Assembly (NCBI RefSeq): GCF_022267515.1
Contig: NZ_JAKFGB010000019.1
Span: 62,001-126,000, forward strand
Direction: 5' to 3'
Origin: Rubinisphaera margarita
GTDB lineage: Bacteria > Planctomycetota > Planctomycetia > Planctomycetales > Planctomycetaceae
DNA: 64,000 nucleotides
Below are positions 1-6,751 of this stretch, one piece after another (the first letter of the stretch is position 1; the number at the start of each line of letters is the position of its first letter). The position numbers were made by a program, and so were the translations under genes. Under the pieces are notes generated by a model. It was given only the letters and a program-made list of their open reading frames with translations. It ran no database searches and was not told the DNA's origin.

Positions 1-663
1 GGTCGTCAGTACATGGAGGGCTCTGTACTGGAGCCACTCCCCGAAGAATCGCTCGTCATTCAGAAACTGTTCGAACGGGCCAAAGCGACAGGCCATGGAT
101 CGGCTCGCCTGGCACAACATCTGAATGCGGATCCTGAAATCCCGGAGAAGTTCAAACCGTTCCACGACGCAACGGTCCGTATGTGGCTCAAGCAGGAAAT
201 CTATTGCGGTGATCTGGTCTGGGGGAAGGAGGCCACGGACGTTGTCAGCGACACCCGCGTGAAGGAGCCGAATCCGGAATCGGAGTGGTTGCGCGTTCCG
301 AACTTCTGCCCGCCGATCATCGAGCGGGACGTCTGGGAAGAGGTTGCTTTGGTACGTCTTCGTCGCAAGCGTGCCAACGACAATAAGTCCACGGGGAACG
401 GCAAGCAGATCCGGCCTCTGGCGCCAGGCGTCTCGCTGACGTATCCACTCAGCGGCCTTGTCCAGTGTGCTGAGTGCAAGTCGGCAATGCGCCCAATCAC
501 GTCGGGACGTTCGAGTAACGGCGGCCGGACTTATGCCTATTACGCCTGTCCTCGCGCGATCACGGGCGGTGGTTGTTCCAATAAGACGTATTTTCCCGAG
601 CGATGGCTCTTCGAAACGGTCGTGGACCACCTCGCTTCGCGACTGTTTCCGGCAGATGTATAG
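1..663 (+). CDS. Large serine recombinase, internal/C-terminal part (5' end outside window)
   Basis: The frame is open from base 1, so the catalytic resolvase domain lies to the left of the window. What is visible matches the 'Recombinase' DNA-binding domain (motifs such as VRMWLKQEIYCGDLVWGK and PPIIERDVWEEV) followed by a zinc-ribbon with cysteines in CAECKSAM and YYACP...GGGCSNK. Such proteins integrate or excise mobile elements. The frame stops at 661-663 just after the zinc ribbon. The coiled-coil C-terminus expected in the family is found instead at the start of the next frame (732). The recombinase therefore looks split in two by about 70 bp that contain a hairpin and a ribosome binding site. 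The family assignment is firm; whether the split protein works is unknown. Confidence 0.8.
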   Translation, partial: GRQYMEGSVLEPLPEESLVIQKLFERAKATGHGSARLAQHLNADPEIPEKFKPFHDATVRMWLKQEIYCGDLVWGKEATDVVSDTRVKEPNPESEWLRVPNFCPPIIERDVWEEVALVRLRRKRANDNKSTGNGKQIRPLAPGVSLTYPLSGLVQCAECKSAMRPITSGRSSNGGRTYAYYACPRAITGGGCSNKTYFPERWLFETVVDHLASRLFPADV

Positions 664-679
664 CAACTGACATGTTTTC

Positions 680-708
680 AGTCTGCGGCCCCATCGGGGT
701 CGCAGACT
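680..708 (+). terminator. Terminator-like hairpin directly before a ribosome binding site
   Basis: Positions 680-692 pair with 696-708 (13 bp with one G-U pair, 3-nt loop). A pyrimidine tract (709-718) follows, then AAGGAG and the ATG at 732. It lies in the segment that splits the recombinase. Similar hairpins precede other genes of this segment (2074-2110, 2777-2808). Confidence 0.55.
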
Positions 709-731
709 CTTTCCTTTTAAGGAGATTTGAT

Positions 732-2045
732 ATGACCAAGGATGAAATGATCTCACAGCTCTGGTTTGCGGAAATGATAAACGACGTCCATCACTTCCTC
801 GACCAGTGTACCGACCAGAAGACATGCGCCGCCGCCACGAAAGAAGAAGTGGCTTTAGCGGAAAGTCAGATGAATGGGTGGTTGCAATCCTTGTCGAACC
901 CCGATCTGGATCAGACAACTCGTCGCCTGATCGAGTCGCAGATGCAAGCCACCTCCGACCGGATTAATACTCTCAAGATGACGATGGCCGAAAAAGAGGC
1001 GCAAGCAGACCGACGCGACTCCTTGGTTGATCCGAAGGCGATTGCTGAACGCTTGAATAACCTCGCCCGGGTTCTGGCGGATCATAATCCCTCGATGATC
1101 AATATTGAACTGTCTCAGCACATTGATCGCATCGACTGCCACGCCGACGGGCGTGCCGTTCTCCGTACGTGCCGCCTCGGCGTTCTCGGAGAGGCAATGG
1201 ACGTGTTCTCCGTCGACGAACCCTGCGTTCCACACAATTCATCGGACGCGGGTTCAACAAAGCAGGCTCAACCGCGACGGCGTGCTCGTCGTCGAATTGC
1301 GGGCGTAGACCAGCCGACGGAGAAGATCAAGGCGTTGGCCGAATGGTCCACCGATCCGCATCGCTTCGCTGGACTGGATGAGCGTTGGTTTGATGAATAC
1401 GAGTTCCACATCACCGCGTTCGATCAGCAGATCGAGCTGTTAAAGGCCGAGCTGGCTGAAGCGGTGATCGAGCTCGATAATCATTACGACGAACTCAGAT
1501 CGGCGGCTCGGGAGCGGCTTGGTGATCTGTTCGATCCGAGCGATTACCCGCCCTCACTGCTTGACGCGTTTCAGATCGAGCACGACTACCCGTCGGTCGA
1601 GCCGCCCGACTATCTGCGGCAGCTCAATCCCGAGGTCTACGAGCAGGAAGTGAAGCGGGTGCAGGCCCGCTTCGATGAAGCTCTGCAACTGGCCGAGAAG
1701 GCCTTTGTCGACGAGCTCTCGCAGTTGGTCTCGCATCTGACCGAGCGGCTCAGCGGACATGACGACGGCCGCTCCAAAGTCTTCCGCGACACGGCTGTCG
1801 AGAACCTGCACCAATTCTTCCAACGGTTTCAGCTGCTCAATGTCCGCTCCAATGAACAGCTGGATGCCCTGGTCAACCAGTGTCGTCAGATCGTCGACGG
1901 CGTCCAGCCTCTAGCTCTGCGAAACGACAGCAGCCTGCGTCAGCAGGTGAGCAGTCAACTTTCTGGCGTGCAGTCGATTCTCGACGGCCTGCTCGTCGAT
2001 CGTCCCCGACGCCGGATCATCCGCACCTCGCGTTCGGATCGCTGA
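732..2045 (+). CDS. Chimeric protein: serine recombinase C-terminus fused to a coiled-coil protein of the Ubl cluster
   Basis: The start at 732 is chosen for the AAGGAG about 7 bases upstream; 437 aa. Residues 1 to about 225 look like the C-terminal coiled coil and beta tail of planctomycete large serine recombinases (LARVLADHN..., ELSQHIDRIDCHADGR, RTCRLGVLGE, DPHRFAGLDERWF). From about residue 226 the character changes to a Glu/Arg-rich helical protein (ELAEAVIELDNHYDELRSAA, DPSDYPPSLLDAF, SVEPPDYLRQLNPEVYEQE, VSHLTERLSG) ending in a basic RPRRRIIRTSRSDR tail. I recall this second part as a conserved hypothetical family found next to planctomycete Ubl/E2/JAB/E1 genes, but I could not check it. 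The in-frame join suggests a recombination event that fused two genes. Function is unknown; a scaffold or substrate role for the conjugation cluster is only a guess. Confidence 0.6.
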   Translation: MTKDEMISQLWFAEMINDVHHFLDQCTDQKTCAAATKEEVALAESQMNGWLQSLSNPDLDQTTRRLIESQMQATSDRINTLKMTMAEKEAQADRRDSLVDPKAIAERLNNLARVLADHNPSMINIELSQHIDRIDCHADGRAVLRTCRLGVLGEAMDVFSVDEPCVPHNSSDAGSTKQAQPRRRARRRIAGVDQPTEKIKALAEWSTDPHRFAGLDERWFDEYEFHITAFDQQIELLKAELAEAVIELDNHYDELRSAARERLGDLFDPSDYPPSLLDAFQIEHDYPSVEPPDYLRQLNPEVYEQEVKRVQARFDEALQLAEKAFVDELSQLVSHLTERLSGHDDGRSKVFRDTAVENLHQFFQRFQLLNVRSNEQLDALVNQCRQIVDGVQPLALRNDSSLRQQVSSQLSGVQSILDGLLVDRPRRRIIRTSRSDR

Positions 2046-2073
2046 CCGAACACTACAAATCCGATTCTCACTT

Positions 2074-2117
2074 GCCCCGGTTACCAGCCTTCTCGCTGCT
2101 CAGCCGGGGCTTTTTTT
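2074..2117 (+). terminator. Rho-independent-type terminator
   Basis: GCCCCGG at 2074-2080 pairs with CCGGGGC at 2104-2110, followed by seven Ts (2111-2117). The loop is long (23 nt). It lies 29 bp after the stop at 2045 and is followed by AAGGA and an ATG at 2143. Confidence 0.6.
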
Positions 2118-2142
2118 GTGGCCCTATTTGAAGGAACAACTC

Positions 2143-2351
2143 ATGCGTCAATCTGAACTCATTGTGCCGTGGCCTCCGTGACTGGTGAATCGATTGCCAC
2201 GATCAAGCGGCTCGGCTTTCTGCTCTCTGATCCTGATACGGCATCAAGACCTGAGAGGGACTGCGGACCTGCGATGTTGGACTGGGATGACTGCCTCATC
2301 GCCGATGACGACGTCCTGGCCGACATCGCTCCAGAATCTCTGGTGGCGTGA
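2143..2351 (+). pseudogene. Small broken gene (frameshifted), unknown function
   Basis: ATG at 2143 has a good AAGGAA ribosome binding site but the frame ends after 12 codons (MRQSELIV...). A second frame beginning at about 2169 continues in protein-like style (VTGESIATIKRLGFLLSDPD, ending DDDVLADIAPESLVA) to the stop at 2349-2351. Joining the two needs one frameshift around 2163-2168 and would give about 69 aa. I recognise no domain. Its place between the chimeric protein and the Ubl suggests a decayed accessory gene of the cluster. From 2352 to 2519 no convincing gene is seen, although the frame of the Ubl stays open upstream of its ATG. Confidence 0.4.
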
Positions 2352-2519
2352 GGTCATGACCAGCGCAACAGCTCACCAGCAGCAGCGACTCTGGATCGCG
2401 GCGTCCCGAATCTGTCACCGCAGCAAACGGCACAAGGGGCGGCGACAACCTCGCCGGAAGCCCCGTCCGCAGCGGCGGTCCTCTCCGGTTTCTCACTGAC
2501 TCGCACGAAGGAAACTCTC

Positions 2520-2753
2520 ATGAAGGTCCTCTTTATCAACAACGATGGCGGCGGCTTCGCAGACTACGTCGAAGTCCCCGAAGGCATGACGGTGATGCAG
2601 CTCTTCGAGCGGCACACCGGGACCAGCAAGGCTCACAACTATCTGATCCGGGTCAACCGCCAACCTTGCTCGGCCGACCAGGTGTTGCAGGATGGTGACC
2701 GGGTGTCGTTCACACCGACGAAGATCGAGGGAGCGGCCGTGCCACAGTCGTGA
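2520..2753 (+). CDS. Ubiquitin-like (MoaD/ThiS-fold) small protein
   Basis: 77 aa with a ThiS/MoaD/ubiquitin-like beta-grasp pattern: an N-terminal strand (MKVLFINND), VPEGMTVMQLFERH as the helix region, YLIRVNRQP, then DQVLQDGDRVSFTPTKIEG at the C-terminus. The GAAGGAAA ribosome binding site supports the ATG at 2520. Genes for E2-like, JAB and E1-like proteins follow, which marks it as the modifier of a bacterial ubiquitin-like conjugation cluster. It is odd that the protein ends in IEGAAVPQS and not in the Gly-Gly that an E1 normally adenylates. Either the tail is trimmed, the single Gly is used, or the protein is not itself conjugated. Confidence 0.75.
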   Translation: MKVLFINNDGGGFADYVEVPEGMTVMQLFERHTGTSKAHNYLIRVNRQPCSADQVLQDGDRVSFTPTKIEGAAVPQS

Positions 2754-2776
2754 TCCCAGTTCCGCTCGTTAATTCC

Positions 2777-2808
2777 ATGGCCGTCCAGCCAGCACGCTGG
2801 GCGGCCAT
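2777..2808 (+). terminator. Terminator-like hairpin before the E2-like gene
   Basis: ATGGCCG at 2777-2783 and CCAGC at 2785-2789 pair with GCTGG (2796-2800) and CGGCCAT (2802-2808), giving a 13-bp stem with a 6-nt loop. The sequence TTTGCCTTAAAAGGAAAGACC then leads to the ATG at 2829, so the ribosome binding site sits immediately after the hairpin. It could be an attenuator or RNA-processing element inside the operon. Confidence 0.5.
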
Positions 2809-2828
2809 TTGCCTTAAAAGGAAAGACC

Positions 2829-3843
2829 ATGACTCCGATGGACCAATCACTCCTGTGGGTGGCGATCGAGATCAGCAGTCAGTTGAACACGGAGACCGAT
2901 CGCGGAGCGATCTGGCTACCGGAGCAGCGCTGGTTGCAGCTTGTACGGCTCCGGCGGCGGTATGAGCTGGCCCGGCAAAGAAAGTGGCATCACGCCGCTA
3001 TTCTAACCTTCAACCAGCTCCAGTCCGTGTTGAAGTCTCTGCAGCAGGATCTACTTCCGTTGAATGCAGCGATGGAAGTGACACCGCGAGTGGTCACCGC
3101 GTTAGCCCGCGAGATCCTGACCGACCTGCGGGCTCTTCGAGATGAGTTCGAGGAAGTCATGATCGATCGCAAGCTGAAAGAGATCTCCGTCACGACGGAG
3201 GCGATCTGTCTGCAGAACATCGACCTCGGACGCTTCGAGATCCGACTGAATTACGCCAATTACAGCGACGACGCCGGGCATTACCGCGTGATCGCGCTGG
3301 AACCCAACCCGGCCTGTTCCAACGACAGTGTCACACATCCTCACGTCCAGGATGAAGACCTGTGCGAAGGCGAAGGTCACGCGGCGATCGACATCGCGCT
3401 GCGGCAGGGGCGACTGTACGACTTCTTCACGATCGTGGCCAACCTGCTGCGGACCTACAACGACAGCAGTCCCTACGTCGCCCTTTCCGGATGGCAGGCC
3501 GTCAACTGTATGGACTGCGGCCACGCGATGGACGCCGACGAAGGCTCGGATTGCGAGAAGTGCGATACGCCCGTCTGTGAAGACCTGTTCCGTGACCTGT
3601 CCCGACTGCCATCGCAACTTCTGCTGTGGCTGCACCAGCGAATGCGAAGGCTGCTCCGAGCGCTTCTGCCATAGCTGTCTGACAACGTGCGCCGACTGCG
3701 ACGCCGATTTCTGCTCCTCCTGCCTGACCAATGAAAGGTGCGAATACTGCCATGAACAACAGAACAAAGAAGAGACGGAGTCCACAACTCCCATCGCTGC
3801 GATTCAGTCCGACGGCCTGGGCGAAGCTGCTGTTTCTGCGTGA
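2829..3843 (+). pseudogene. E2-like ubiquitin-conjugating protein with triple zinc-cluster tail; frameshifted at about 3585
   Basis: The first frame (2829-3674) has a helical N-terminus (1-120), then an E2-like core with a strand pattern (GRFEIRLNYANYS, YRVIALEPN) and the hallmark HPHVQDEDLC, with Cys179 as the predicted thioester residue. Two helices follow and then zinc ligands CMDCG and CEKCDTPVC. At about 3585 the cysteine-rich reading moves by one base: dropping C3585 joins residue 252 to the frame ending at 3843 and gives 337 aa. That tail contains three tandem CxxC-x4-CxxC units (CPDCHRNFCCGC, CEGCSERFCHSC, CADCDADFCSSC) plus CEYCHE, resembling RING-like treble clefs and a possible built-in E3. 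In the annotated frame the protein instead ends in a basic, Leu-rich 32-residue stretch. This may be a true mutation, a sequencing error or programmed +1 frameshifting. The restored tail overlaps the JAB gene start. Confidence 0.7.
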
Positions 3844-4465
3844 TTATGGCGAGACCGAAGTCGGCGGCTTCGGGATCTCCGCCGCTGATGGCCTGCTGCT
3901 GATCGAGGATATCCAGCTGGTGCGGCAGACCTGCTCCTGGGCTCATGTCGCCTTAGAGGATGACGCCGTCGCCGAGTTCTTCGACGAGCAGGTCGATGAG
4001 GGGCGAAGACCGGAGCAGTTTGCCCGGGTGTGGATTCACACCCATCCGGGAGATTGCCCTCAGCCAAGCGGAGTCGACGAAGAAACGTTTGAGCGAGTCT
4101 TCGGGAACGCAGATTGGGCCGTGATGTTCATCCTCGCTCGCGGAGGGGACTGCTACGCCCGCCTGCGATTCAATAGTGGTCCCGGTGGTGAAACTGAACT
4201 GCGAATCGAACTCAACTATGGTCGAGAGTTCAACGGCAGTGACTTTGATGCCTGGGAGATTGAATACCTGCAGAGCGTGGAAGTCGAAGAGCCAGCGGCA
4301 GTCGTCAGCAGGCGTGCCGCGACCGACAAACCAGTCCGGCGAAGGAACGCGGACGACCGTGATCAATCCCACGAACTGGCCTGCTCAGTCGACTGGGAAG
4401 ACGAATGGCTGTCCGAGTTCAGTTTTGCCAATCGAAGCGAGGAGGAATGCGATGACAACTTCTGA
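3731..4465 (+). CDS. JAB/JAMM metalloprotease (deubiquitinase-like, Mov34/MPN/PAD-1 family)
   Basis: 244 aa from ATG 3731 (a second in-frame ATG at 3752 is an equally possible start). It has the complete JAMM zinc motif: Glu43 (ETEVGGFG), His103-x-His105 (WIHTHPG), Ser113 and Asp116 (QPSGVDEETF), with the exact H-x-H-x7-S-x2-D spacing. JAB proteases in such operons process or remove the ubiquitin-like modifier. Residues after about 190 are an Arg/Glu-rich extension without a recognised domain. The start lies inside the frameshift-restored tail of the E2-like gene, and the last 14 bases overlap the E1 gene, so the genes are translationally coupled. Confidence 0.85.
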   Translation: MKGANTAMNNRTKKRRSPQLPSLRFSPTAWAKLLFLRDYGETEVGGFGISAADGLLLIEDIQLVRQTCSWAHVALEDDAVAEFFDEQVDEGRRPEQFARVWIHTHPGDCPQPSGVDEETFERVFGNADWAVMFILARGGDCYARLRFNSGPGGETELRIELNYGREFNGSDFDAWEIEYLQSVEVEEPAAVVSRRAATDKPVRRRNADDRDQSHELACSVDWEDEWLSEFSFANRSEEECDDNF

Positions 4466-5129
4466 ACAAGTTGCGGACCGATTCGATCGCCAACGGGACT
4501 TGGTGCCGATGGAGCGTCTGGCCGAGGTCACGGTGACCGTGATCGGCGTCGGCGCAATCGGCCGGCAAGTAGCGCAACAGCTGGCATCAATTGGCGTCCG
4601 CCGAATGCAATTGATCGATTTCGATACCGTCGATCTGACGAACATCACGACTCAAGGATATCTGCGAGGCGATCTCGGCAAGTCCAAGATCATCGCGACA
4701 GGAGAAACTATCTCCAGGATCGATCCCTTGATCGAGCTGGAGCTCATCCAAGACCGCTTTCGGCCCACGCAAGCAGTCGGGGAAGTGGTGTTCTGCTGCG
4801 TGGATTCGATCTCGGCCCGAGCGGCGATCTGGCGCTCGGTAGGCGAAATCTGCTCCTTCTGGGCAGACGGACGCATGCTGGGCGAAGTCATCCGTGTGCT
4901 GACGGCCACCGATCCTGACAGCAACCGGCATTACGGGAAAACGCTCTTTTCACAGAGGGATGCCCAACGAGGAACGTGCACGTCGGAAAGCACGATCTAC
5001 GCGGCCAGCATTGCTGCTGGCATGATGACGCATCAGTTTACCCGCTGGCTGCGCGGTATTCCTACTGACCGGGATACCACCCTCAATCTGCTCGCGGGGG
5101 AATGGACACTCTGCGACCGAACATCATGA
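4452..5129 (+). CDS. ThiF/E1-like adenylyltransferase
   Basis: The ATG at 4452 has GGAGG 7 bases upstream and lies inside the JAB gene; 226 aa. The nucleotide-binding Rossmann motif is GVGAIG (32-37), followed by LIDFDTVDLTNI (54-65) and QGY...GDLGKSK (68-79), as in ThiF/MoeB/E1 proteins. Cys176 in RGTCTSES is the best candidate for a thioester cysteine. No CxxC zinc pairs are present and the protein is short, close to the bare ThiF core, so it is a minimal E1. It should activate the ubiquitin-like protein encoded at 2520 and pass it to the E2-like protein. Confidence 0.85.
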   Translation: MTTSEQVADRFDRQRDLVPMERLAEVTVTVIGVGAIGRQVAQQLASIGVRRMQLIDFDTVDLTNITTQGYLRGDLGKSKIIATGETISRIDPLIELELIQDRFRPTQAVGEVVFCCVDSISARAAIWRSVGEICSFWADGRMLGEVIRVLTATDPDSNRHYGKTLFSQRDAQRGTCTSESTIYAASIAAGMMTHQFTRWLRGIPTDRDTTLNLLAGEWTLCDRTS

Positions 5130-5141
5130 AAGAAAGGACGA

Positions 5142-5267
5142 ATGGAAGAACTTCTCACCACGATCACCGTGATGGTGTTTGTCTGGTACTGTTATCGCTA
5201 GGGAAAACGAGACGGTAGCCTCCAGGGCTTCTTCGCAGGCCGCCGCTCACGACATCGTCGTCGCTAA
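5142..5267 (+). pseudogene. Small membrane peptide gene with internal TAG
   Basis: ATG 5142, preceded by AAAGGA, begins a 19-residue hydrophobic peptide (MEELLTTITVMVFVWYCYR) that ends at TAG 5199-5201. The same frame then runs on for 21 codons with a Gly/Arg/Lys-rich sequence (GKRDGSLQGFFAGRRSR...) to TAA at 5265-5267. A membrane segment followed by a basic tail is coherent as one roughly 41-aa protein, so the TAG looks like a nonsense mutation, unless it is read through. It begins 12 bp after the E1 gene and could be the last gene of the cluster. Confidence 0.45.
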
Positions 5268-5288
5268 ACTGACACGACCTAAGAGGCA

Positions 5289-5325
5289 CCGGGCCGCCTG
5301 CGGGCGGCCCGGATCGCACTTTTCT
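5289..5325 (+). terminator. Strong terminator closing the Ubl cluster
   Basis: CCGGGCCGCC (5289-5298), loop TGCG, GGCGGCCCGG (5303-5312): a perfect 10-bp GC stem. A T-rich stretch (5320-5325) follows a few bases later. It lies 21 bp after the end of the small membrane-peptide frame. Confidence 0.7.
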
Positions 5326-5658
5326 TAGCATTCAATGACGCGGGCTTCGCTCGAATCTGTTGAAGATAGTGAATATGCAGACGAGTTGCCATATGCCTTC
5401 AAAGAGGTGACAGTAGTACTCCCAGCGGACATTGACGCGGCGGAAGTGAGGCATCCAGGAGGAGCAGTTTCAACCTGGTAGCAAAGCTTGTAGTATGTCT
5501 GATCGCGAGCGAGGAGTTGCCAAGCGTGGGTTTCATGACGAGGTCGACGGTAACGGACAACCGGATCGTGGGCGTGGACGACGTCACGATGGATGTCGAA
5601 TGCACGGAGTGCGGAGACGGCTATACGGTCGAATCCGACGCCTTCAATGATGGAGGCA

Positions 5659-6060
5659 TCAATTCTGGCCCGAAGCGATGGCGGCCCTGGAAGAGGAGGA
5701 ACTCTGATCTGTATCCCGATACCGCATCCAAAGAACTGTTGATAGCTCGCGCAGCTGATCAAGAACACGAACGCTCCGGTCATTGACGTAGGGCACGGGT
5801 TCATTGATGACGCGCAATCCACACTCTTCAGAACTGAGTACGATGACATCGCAACTGTCCTTGAGGATCCCACGGCCCCGACCGATCGCCTGGACGACGT
5901 TTTCCCGCACAATGGAGCGATGCGCCTTCATCCACAGCGGGTCGTAGTAGCCGCGACCTGATAGCTTCAGGTCTTCACCTGCGGTTATTTCCGCATGCCA
6001 GTAGACCTCGCCCCATTCCGGCGTGCTGCAGGCGGCATCCCATTCTCCAATGCGGATGAG
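5659..6060 (-). pseudogene. Remnant of a helicase/primase-like plasmid or phage protein (C-terminal part)
   Basis: On the minus strand this frame contains GYYDPLWMKAHRSIVREN, VVQAIGRGRGI and CDVIVLSSEECGL. It resembles the C-terminal motif of large mobile-element helicase/primase-type proteins ('QAIGRGRG' followed by a VIVLS strand). The frame is open from 6369 to 5659, but only about 5700-6060 reads like protein, and I see no start codon or upstream helicase motifs. Downstream (5325-5650) another minus frame is open but not recognisable. It is best taken as a truncated remnant. Confidence 0.4.
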
Positions 6061-6346
6061 ATATTCGATGACCCACCGATCGTCAACGGCGATGAATCGA
6101 ATCTCTGCATCGGTTACTGCGCGAACGAGCACGGCGAGCAATGGATCTTCACCTGCGACCGCAAAACCGGCATCGCCACCCTCCGAGGCGGCGACATCGG
6201 CTGGAACACCGCAGACAGGTTTCGACTTACCCAATCGAAATGCTGTTCCTGGATTCGTTAAAGACACCGAAGCAGAGTTAAGATCCCTGATTTGTTTATC
6301 AAACAATAAATATGAGGCGAGCTTGAAACGGATTTCTTCACGATAA
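5995..6346 (+). pseudogene. Remnant of a small conserved hypothetical gene
   Basis: The plus-strand stretch at about 6055-6220 reads CIGYCANEHGEQWIFTCDRK...GIATLRGGDIGWN. I associate this with a small family of conserved hypothetical proteins from bacterial islands. The frame from 5995 stops at 6261 in an unconvincing tail (SKCCSWIR), while a neighbouring frame continues to 6346, so the gene appears frameshifted and lacks a clear start. It runs antisense to the helicase remnant and probably marks a junction near 6040-6060. Confidence 0.3.
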
Positions 6347-6751
6347 GGACGGGGAATCAAAGTGGGCAAGTTGTTGATTGTTTATCAGGGTTTCTCTCCT
6401 AGGTTGCTCTGATGGGTTTACATAAATGGCGGAAAGCACGAAGGAATCTGTGGACATATTTTCCGTAGGCGTAGTCCTCTGCTGCGCAGAATGCTAAGTT
6501 GGTCCTGGTTCGCCTAAGATTGCCGTTCTGGTGATGATCGGTGCTCGAAACAGGGAGGCTTGCGTGGACGATAAATTCGCCCGGATTGTCGCGACTAGCC
6601 ACGATTCCCTCGTAACCTCGTCAGTGCCTTTGTTGCTAGCACATCGACGCCCGCGTCGGATAGAATAGGCACAATTTGGAAGCCTTCGTTCCTTGTTTCG
6701 TCGGAACTTCGGTGAGGTGAACTGGTTCTTGAATGGTCGGGAGGGCATGTC
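6347..6751. other. Intergenic region upstream of the dpdE operon
   Basis: About 400 bp without a convincing gene; it must hold the promoter of the dpdE-dpdD transcript. TTGTTTATCA occurs at 6378-6387 and also at 6292-6301, where it is part of the palindrome TTGTTT-ATC-AAACAA (6292-6306). A TAGAAT resembling a -10 box lies at 6661-6666 but has no good -35 at normal spacing. The operator and promoter are unproven. Confidence 0.4.

Noticed and set aside
2185..2499. A 104-codon plus frame between the chimeric protein and the Ubl gene
   Set aside because: The product is Arg/Ser/Pro-rich in a shadow-like manner; the neighbouring frame (2169-2351) is more protein-like and is reported as a broken gene.
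6661..6666. TAGAAT as the -10 box of the dpdE promoter
   Set aside because: No acceptable -35 lies 16-19 bp upstream, so it was not listed as a promoter feature.
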